From Sweltsa coloradensis (taxonomy: Eukaryota; Arthropoda; Insecta; Plecoptera; Chloroperlidae): a stretch of 64,000 nt of DNA. Of the stretch, positions 61,616 through 64,000 are shown one piece after another. The stretch spans positions 62,001 through 126,000 of the forward strand of contig JAMZAV010000894.1 of assembly GCA_024449915.1 (NCBI GenBank), in the 5' to 3' direction. The stretch's first letter is position 1. Each line of letters begins with the position of its first letter. The position numbers and the translations under genes are program-made. The notes beneath the pieces were generated by a model. That model worked only from the letters and a program-made list of their open reading frames with translations, made no database searches and was not told the origin of the DNA.

Positions 61616-63902
61616 TTTTGTATTTTTGTCTGTTTGTCCACACGATTCCGGCTAAACCGATACTCCGATTGCGATGAAATTTTATGGAGGCCTTCGAAAT
61701 CTCTGAACTTAGAACTGCCACGTTTTTGAGCGCAATCGGAAAATTTTTTCTCATGAAAATCGCAATTTTACAATTTTTTCAATTTAAAAATTTCTTCGAC
61801 TTATAACAACTACATGCTTTATCCGATTTTAATGATTTTTGCACAGAACCTTTATTTTATGAATTAAGATATTTTTGTGAAGTTTGAGCGCAATTGAAAA
61901 AATATTTATCATAAAAATCGAAATTTTACAGGTTTTTTCTTTTTTTAAACAATTCTTTGACTTATAACACCTACATGCTTTATCAGATTGTAATGATTTT
62001 TTCGCAGAACCTTTATTTTATGAATTAATATATTAGTGTAAAATTTGAGCGCAATCGAGAAATTATTTCTTATGAAAATCGCAATTTTAAGATTTTTTGA
62101 ACAATTACGATTAATTAAAAAAAATTAAAAAAATTAAGTTAATTTTTAATTTAATTTAATTTAATTTTTAAAAAAATTCAACTTAGTAATGATTTTGCCA
62201 CAGAACAACAGAAAATTCACATAACACAATGGCAGCTCAATGCACCAATTACGCTCATCCAACAACGCGGCGGGACTTAAGCGTTTTCCTAGTCTATAAT
62301 TAACAATTACATATAGGGGAGTTTTTCCCGACCATATAAATTCGAAAAAATATACTCTAAAGTCGTTTTCCGGGTACTTCAGACCTTTAATGTCTGAAAA
62401 AATTTTCGCCTCCGGCGGCTGGGGCTGCGCCCCAGACCCCTTTGTTTCCCGCAAAATGACTTCGAAATTATGTGCACCCCCACAATATTAACTCACGAGC
62501 CGCCCCTGGTTACACTTGTCTTTTTTCTTCCTCCAGGTAAAACAAGAGGTGGCCCAGGACTTGCAGAGCATTGCCCTGGAGCTCCCCCCTGAGATTCCCC
62601 TCTACCCTCCCCCTCCCTACCCCAAGCAAGAGGAGATCCCCTCTTCCTCCTACCTCAAACCTCCTCCTCCGGAAGATCTGTCGCAGTTCTACTCTATCGT
62701 GCCCGACATTCAGCGACTCTTCACCACAGAGTCGGGCAACGGACAACTGCTTATGAGCATTATGGAGTCCGTAGAACTATCCGCTCCTAGTCGGGTACGT
62801 ACTTATATTCTTTTCTTACAGGCTTGGGTGAATACTGAATAGGGTGTACTGAATTCATGCTTGATTAATTAGTTGTTTCAAGTAAAGATGACATCGATTC
62901 CAAAAAATTGGAAGTGATTATTGTGACCTAAGAATCGATTCGGAATCGATTCCCAAGAAAAAACTTTTGAATTGTATGCACAATTATTTTTGTGGTCATT
63001 TTTCGCAAAACCCGTGATACGCATGCACAATTATTTTTGTGGTCATTTTCCGCAAAACCCGTGATACGCTGCGATATTTCCGTGGTCGTTTGCCGCGGAG
63101 CCCGTGAAGGCGTGTCTCGCCTGCCTTACGCCACGGAACGATGTATTTTGCAACTTTGCGTCGTCGTCTGTTGACCGTACTGCCTGCCTTTGTGTACGAT
63201 CGGCTTCTGGCTGGAGAGGGAGGAACAGTCGACACGTGGTTCACCGCTCTGCCACGCCCCAAAACACGACGCGCGAACATTTTAATTGTCTAATGAGGAA
63301 TTGATTTCTCCAATTTGGAATTGATGCAGACCGGAATCGATTAATCGATTCTGCCATGTCATCCCTAATTTCAAGCCTAAAGTTTGAATTCAAAATATCA
63401 AATTCTTTGTCTTGCAATAACTGTTTGGTTGACGTTATTACGATTTAAGGACATAGGTGGTTTGGACATTATGGAATGTGTTTCTTTTTTGCTTTAATAT
63501 TTATTATTATTATTTTACCAATGAGCCAAATTTGCAGTCTGGAAAAATACAGTTTCCAATCTGGAAAACCTGGAAATGTTGGTGAATTTGGCTATCTTAA
63601 ATATGTAGACACCCTGAATGCAACCCTAAAAGTCCTACTTGTCGCAGGCTACGGAGATGCTTCCGTCGACAAGCCAAGCGCTGCCCCTGCCTGAAGCGCT
63701 GACACTGGCTGAGCAGATAATGGGATCTACGACGTCGGAGACGGAGGACCTAGCTCTGTGCGAACCGTCGTTGGCAGAGCATCTGCTCGACCCTGTCGCT
63801 CCTTCTACTTCGCGCGCGGTGATGGAGACCTTGCTGAGGGAGGAGGGCGATAAGAACTCAGCGCCACTACCACGGTTCGACCAGGCGTTCCCCCCGCAGT
63901 AG
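46243..63902 (+). CDS. PLAG1-like: PLAG-type seven-finger C2H2 transcription factor (complete, 9 coding exons)
   Basis: A nuclear DNA-binding factor of the PLAG1/PLAGL1/PLAGL2 type. In vertebrates these bind a bipartite GGRGGCC-containing element and activate growth genes; targets here are unknown. Exons: 46243-46441, 47003-47436, 48373-48953, 53118-53255, 53996-54101, 58514-58753, 59269-59400, 62537-62794, 63648-63902. The 2343 nt encode 780 residues, longer than vertebrate members (about 460-500) because of a 350-residue Ser/Thr-rich N-terminus. Seven C2H2 fingers run from about 352 to 560, including RKDHL in fingers 3 and 7 and [17 protein letters not shown] in finger 6, all typical PLAG sequences. 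The C-terminus is acidic and Pro-rich. Psi-KxE sumoylation-type sites occur in exons 2, 7 and 8; PLAG proteins are known SUMO targets. All introns are GT-AG and phases agree. The first in-frame ATG after the acceptor at 46200 was taken as start. Confidence 0.93.
47003..47436 (+). CDS. PLAG1-like: PLAG-type coding exon 2
   Basis: Residues 67-211, Ser/Thr/Pro-rich with a poly-Ser/Thr run near the end and an EVKLEP site. Acceptor TTCTAG, donor GTGAGA, phases 1 to 0. The low-complexity run makes alignment here unreliable, but the frame is open throughout. Confidence 0.88.
47655..47730 (+). repeat. (TGATA)n microsatellite
   Basis: ATGATATGATATGATATGAT with a short interruption, in PLAG intron 2. 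Confidence 0.85.
47755..47955 (+). mobile_element. Retroelement 3' end, (TAAA)n tail
   Basis: TTGTTACCAAAATTGTTGTG to GGATAGACGTTAAATAAATA: nearly the same 200 bp as in the insertion at 14720-14993. Confidence 0.75.
48190..48270 (-). mobile_element. Retroelement 3' tail, minus orientation
   Basis: TTTATTTATTTGTCTATCCT, ATTCAGTTATAAAAA and CTGATTTACAAAGGACAAC invert the previous family. It lies 100 bp before exon 3. Confidence 0.65.
48373..48953 (+). CDS. PLAG1-like: PLAG-type coding exon 3 (fingers 1 and 2)
   Basis: Starts [20 protein letters not shown]. Basic region, then [20 protein letters not shown] (C352, C355, H368, H372), TGERPF linker and [17 protein letters not shown] (C380, C383, H396, H400). 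Donor GTTTGT at phase 2. Confidence 0.93.
49098..49930. mobile_element. hAT-type element (833 bp)
   Basis: Termini CAGTGTTCTCCCCAG and CTGGGGAGAACACTG are inverse. ATGTAAT directly borders both ends (49091-49097, 49931-49937). The interior contains GC-rich GGCGGGCCGCCCGG and GGGGGCAAGCCCCCGGACCC. No transposase. Confidence 0.85.
50011..51612 (+). pseudogene. Corrupted second copy of PLAG exons 4-5 region (probable assembly artefact)
   Basis: Aligns from GGTGTATGTATACCATTTG to GTTCGAGCGAAAA with 52339-54485 (minus a 480-bp LINE piece). Differences are dominated by single-base losses and stretched homopolymers in exons and introns alike. The exon 4 and 5 counterparts (about 50314-50439, 51147-51251) are frameshifted several times. 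Confidence 0.8.
51613..52338 (-). mobile_element. LINE ORF2 3' fragment
   Basis: A minus-strand frame ending at 51872 encodes [18 protein letters not shown], then [14 protein letters not shown] and [14 protein letters not shown], the C-terminal end of a non-LTR reverse transcriptase. A TGATAAAA-rich 3' region follows. It sits exactly between the two copies of the duplicated block. Confidence 0.8.
52449..52929 (-). mobile_element. LINE ORF2 3' fragment in intron of the clean copy
   Basis: On the minus strand encodes [20 protein letters not shown] and [20 protein letters not shown], a second kind of reverse transcriptase C-terminus. The (TATTTG)n run is at its 3' end. It is absent from the 50011 copy. 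Confidence 0.75.
53118..53255 (+). CDS. PLAG1-like: PLAG-type coding exon 4 (finger 3, start of finger 4)
   Basis: Encodes [20 protein letters not shown] and [15 protein letters not shown]. Acceptor TTTCAG, donor GTAAAC. A corrupted copy is at 50314-50450. Confidence 0.93.
   Translation, partial: VCVWNMWTPIPSKRPSPKPRQDSCGRQVKVPLRQSGLQQGIHQCQ
53996..54101 (+). CDS. PLAG1-like: PLAG-type coding exon 5 (end of finger 4, finger 5)
   Basis: Completes RKHSAAH of finger 4, then [19 protein letters not shown]. Acceptor TTGCAG, donor GTACAC, phase 0. Confidence 0.92.
54211..55137. mobile_element. DNA transposon, TA-flanked, CCGTATTTACTCGA termini (927 bp)
   Basis: Left CCGTATTTACTCGATTGTAG with GTCGCAC; right GTGCGACCTACATTCGAGTA with AATACGG. 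TA borders both ends. The right end has a second GTGCGACCTACATTCGC unit. It contains a 59-bp-arm hairpin at 54436-54615. PLAG intron 5. Confidence 0.85.
55320..55560 (-). mobile_element. LINE 3' fragment, minus orientation
   Basis: (TCA)n and (TTTA)n at the left, then TTAACAGGGCAGAGCCCCAC and a pyrimidine-rich coding-like stretch: the usual look of an inverted LINE 3' end. Short flanking phrases (CATTCTATTTATAGCAGTGC) also occur at 57432. Confidence 0.45.
56045..56735. mobile_element. hAT-type element (691 bp) with perfect 8-bp target duplication
   Basis: Termini TAGAGATGTGCAAAAATGG and CCATTTTTGCACATCTCTA. CTTATGGG is at 56037-56044 and 56736-56743. The interior has three GGTGGAGGTGCCGGGT motifs (about 56284, 56337, 56460) and many GCGAATT/AATTCGC words near the ends. 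PLAG intron 5. Confidence 0.92.
57030..57151. repeat. Two (AT)n microsatellites inside an inverted repeat
   Basis: (AT)n at about 57030-57067 and 57110-57151. AAAAGTAAAAACATAAACAT left of the first (about 56935) and its inverse right of it (about 57070-57100) form arms of about 30 bp. Confidence 0.8.
57165..57425 (-). mobile_element. LINE ORF2 C-terminal fragment with (ATG)n tail
   Basis: Minus strand reads [31 protein letters not shown], a stop, then [20 protein letters not shown] and a (ATG)n tail. Same class of reverse transcriptase end as at 40150-40680 but a different family. Confidence 0.75.
57654..57745 (+). mobile_element. One end of a CCGTATTTACACGCATAAGC element
   Basis: CCGTATTTACACGCATAAGC followed by repeated AATAAGCCGC words. 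It resembles the ends at 37394 and 54211 in layout. No matching right end was found, so it is probably truncated. Confidence 0.5.
58338..58480 (+). mobile_element. Short interspersed repeat (CTCGTCGATTGCGTCGGG type)
   Basis: Nearly identical to 7815-7950, ending in (TTTA)n about 35 bp before exon 6. Confidence 0.75.
58514..58753 (+). CDS. PLAG1-like: PLAG-type coding exon 6 (fingers 6 and 7)
   Basis: [16 protein letters not shown], then [47 protein letters not shown] and SH. This is the most strongly conserved part of PLAG proteins. Donor GTGAGT. Confidence 0.95.
58754..59268. other. PLAG intron 6, nothing identified
   Basis: No repeat shared with the rest of the window and no coding potential. 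Confidence 0.4.
59269..59400 (+). CDS. PLAG1-like: PLAG-type coding exon 7
   Basis: [20 protein letters not shown] to [17 protein letters not shown]: Ser/Pro-rich with a VKLE (K597) sumoylation-type site. The acceptor is TTTCAAG with a GTT start. Confidence 0.87.
59538..59775. mobile_element. hAT-like element end with GC hairpin module
   Basis: CAGTGGTGGCTCGTGGGG resembles the CAGGGGCGGCTCGTG terminus at 60831. The GC module (GGTCTGGGGCGAAGCCCCAG) follows. The right border is unclear, perhaps near GTTGCGCCCCTGGGC. Confidence 0.5.
60622..60750 (+). mobile_element. Short interspersed repeat, diverged copy
   Basis: CTCGTCGATGGTGTCAGCGC, CTACAGGGTAGGTTTGGTC and GTGGGTAGACTC, then a T/A-rich tail. 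Confidence 0.65.
60831..62508. mobile_element. hAT-type element (1678 bp) with perfect 8-bp target duplication
   Basis: Termini CAGGGGCGGCTCGTG and CACGAGCCGCCCCTG. GTTACACT is at 60823-60830 and 62509-62516. It contains a complete Helitron-like element at 61508-62292 and the GC hairpin module at about 62406. The right end is 28 bp from exon 8. Confidence 0.93.
61508..62292 (+). mobile_element. Helitron-like element, family 1, nested in the hAT (785 bp)
   Basis: Starts TTGGATGAGCGTAGCGAGCG and ends GCGTTTTCCTAG before T62293. A short duplicated TTTTTTGGATG precedes the start. Confidence 0.87.
62537..62794 (+). CDS. PLAG1-like: PLAG-type coding exon 8
   Basis: [20 protein letters not shown], a Pro/Tyr-rich stretch ([13 protein letters not shown]), then [20 protein letters not shown]. 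Starts with a VKQE (K612) site. The acceptor is 20 bp from the target duplication of a hAT insertion. Confidence 0.9.
62883..63367. mobile_element. hAT-like MITE (485 bp)
   Basis: Ends TAAAGATGACAT and ATGTCATCCCTA. The flanks GTTTCAAG (62875-62882) and ATTTCAAG (63368-63375) match 7 of 8. The interior has two tandem copies of a 46-bp unit (GCACAATTATTTTTGTGGTC...) and a weaker third. PLAG intron 8. Confidence 0.7.
63648..63902 (+). CDS. PLAG1-like: PLAG-type coding exon 9 (terminal)
   Basis: [20 protein letters not shown] through SEPS-type acidic sequence to FDQAFPPQ and TAG. Acidic and Ser-rich, compatible with an activation domain. The 3' UTR runs beyond the window. Confidence 0.9.
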   Translation, partial: ATEMLPSTSQALPLPEALTLAEQIMGSTTSETEDLALCEPSLAEHLLDPVAPSTSRAVMETLLREEGDKNSAPLPRFDQAFPPQ

Positions 63903-64000
63903 GACTGGAACTCTCGGTCAGTCGGGGGTGGGGGTGGGATAAATATATATGTTTGAATGACAAAGAACTTTATCGGAGAATTATCCAACATTAATTTTAA

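Overview
The window is a piece of a repeat-rich, AT-rich animal nuclear genome. Its genes have many small exons with GT-AG introns, and there are tRNA-derived SINEs, LINE fragments, hAT elements and Helitron-like elements. The gene set and the insect-type CYP4 point to an arthropod, most likely an insect. The 8-bp palindrome TAGGCCTA is strikingly frequent, and the repeat phrase GATGAGCGTAGCGAGCGAAGCG recurs in the Helitron-like copies. Both remind me of hemipteran (planthopper-type) genomes, but that is an impression, not a demonstrated assignment.

Three complete protein genes can be spliced by hand, with every exon phase agreeing. (1) A clan-4 cytochrome P450 (CYP4 type, minus strand, 11 coding exons, 17231 down to 1217, 500 residues) keeps the C-helix WxxxR, the I-helix GHDTT, ExxR and the heme-binding [10 protein letters not shown] motif. 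(2) An atypical MAP kinase of the MAPK15/ERK7 type (minus strand, 10 coding exons, 43866 down to 32497, 512 residues) has an intact catalytic core and a T-D-Y activation loop. (3) A seven-finger C2H2 factor of the PLAG type (plus strand, 9 coding exons, 46243 to 63902, 780 residues) has an acidic, proline/serine-rich C-terminal half. MAPK15 and the PLAG gene are divergent, with 2.4 kb between start codons.

Layout: 1-17.2 kb is the P450 gene, whose introns hold Helitron-like elements, SINEs and two duplicated dead exons. 17.2-32.5 kb is intergenic with four Helitron-like copies, a long (CATC)n array and SINEs, but no gene I can support. 32.5-43.9 kb is MAPK15, with a foldback element, a TA-flanked DNA transposon, LINE pieces and two hAT elements in introns. 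43.9-46.2 kb is the shared upstream region. 46.2-64 kb is the PLAG gene, whose introns carry at least four hAT-type insertions, one TA-flanked transposon and LINE fragments.

The most informative observations are these. A family of non-autonomous Helitron-like elements can be sized exactly, because one copy sits inside another and the empty site survives in a duplicated intron; every resolvable junction is between A and T with no target duplication. A block at 50.0-51.6 kb is an error-laden second copy of two zinc-finger exons and looks like an assembly artefact. Several hAT insertions have intact 8-bp target duplications, one of them ending about 20 bp before a coding exon. A GC-rich hairpin module is shared by otherwise unrelated elements.
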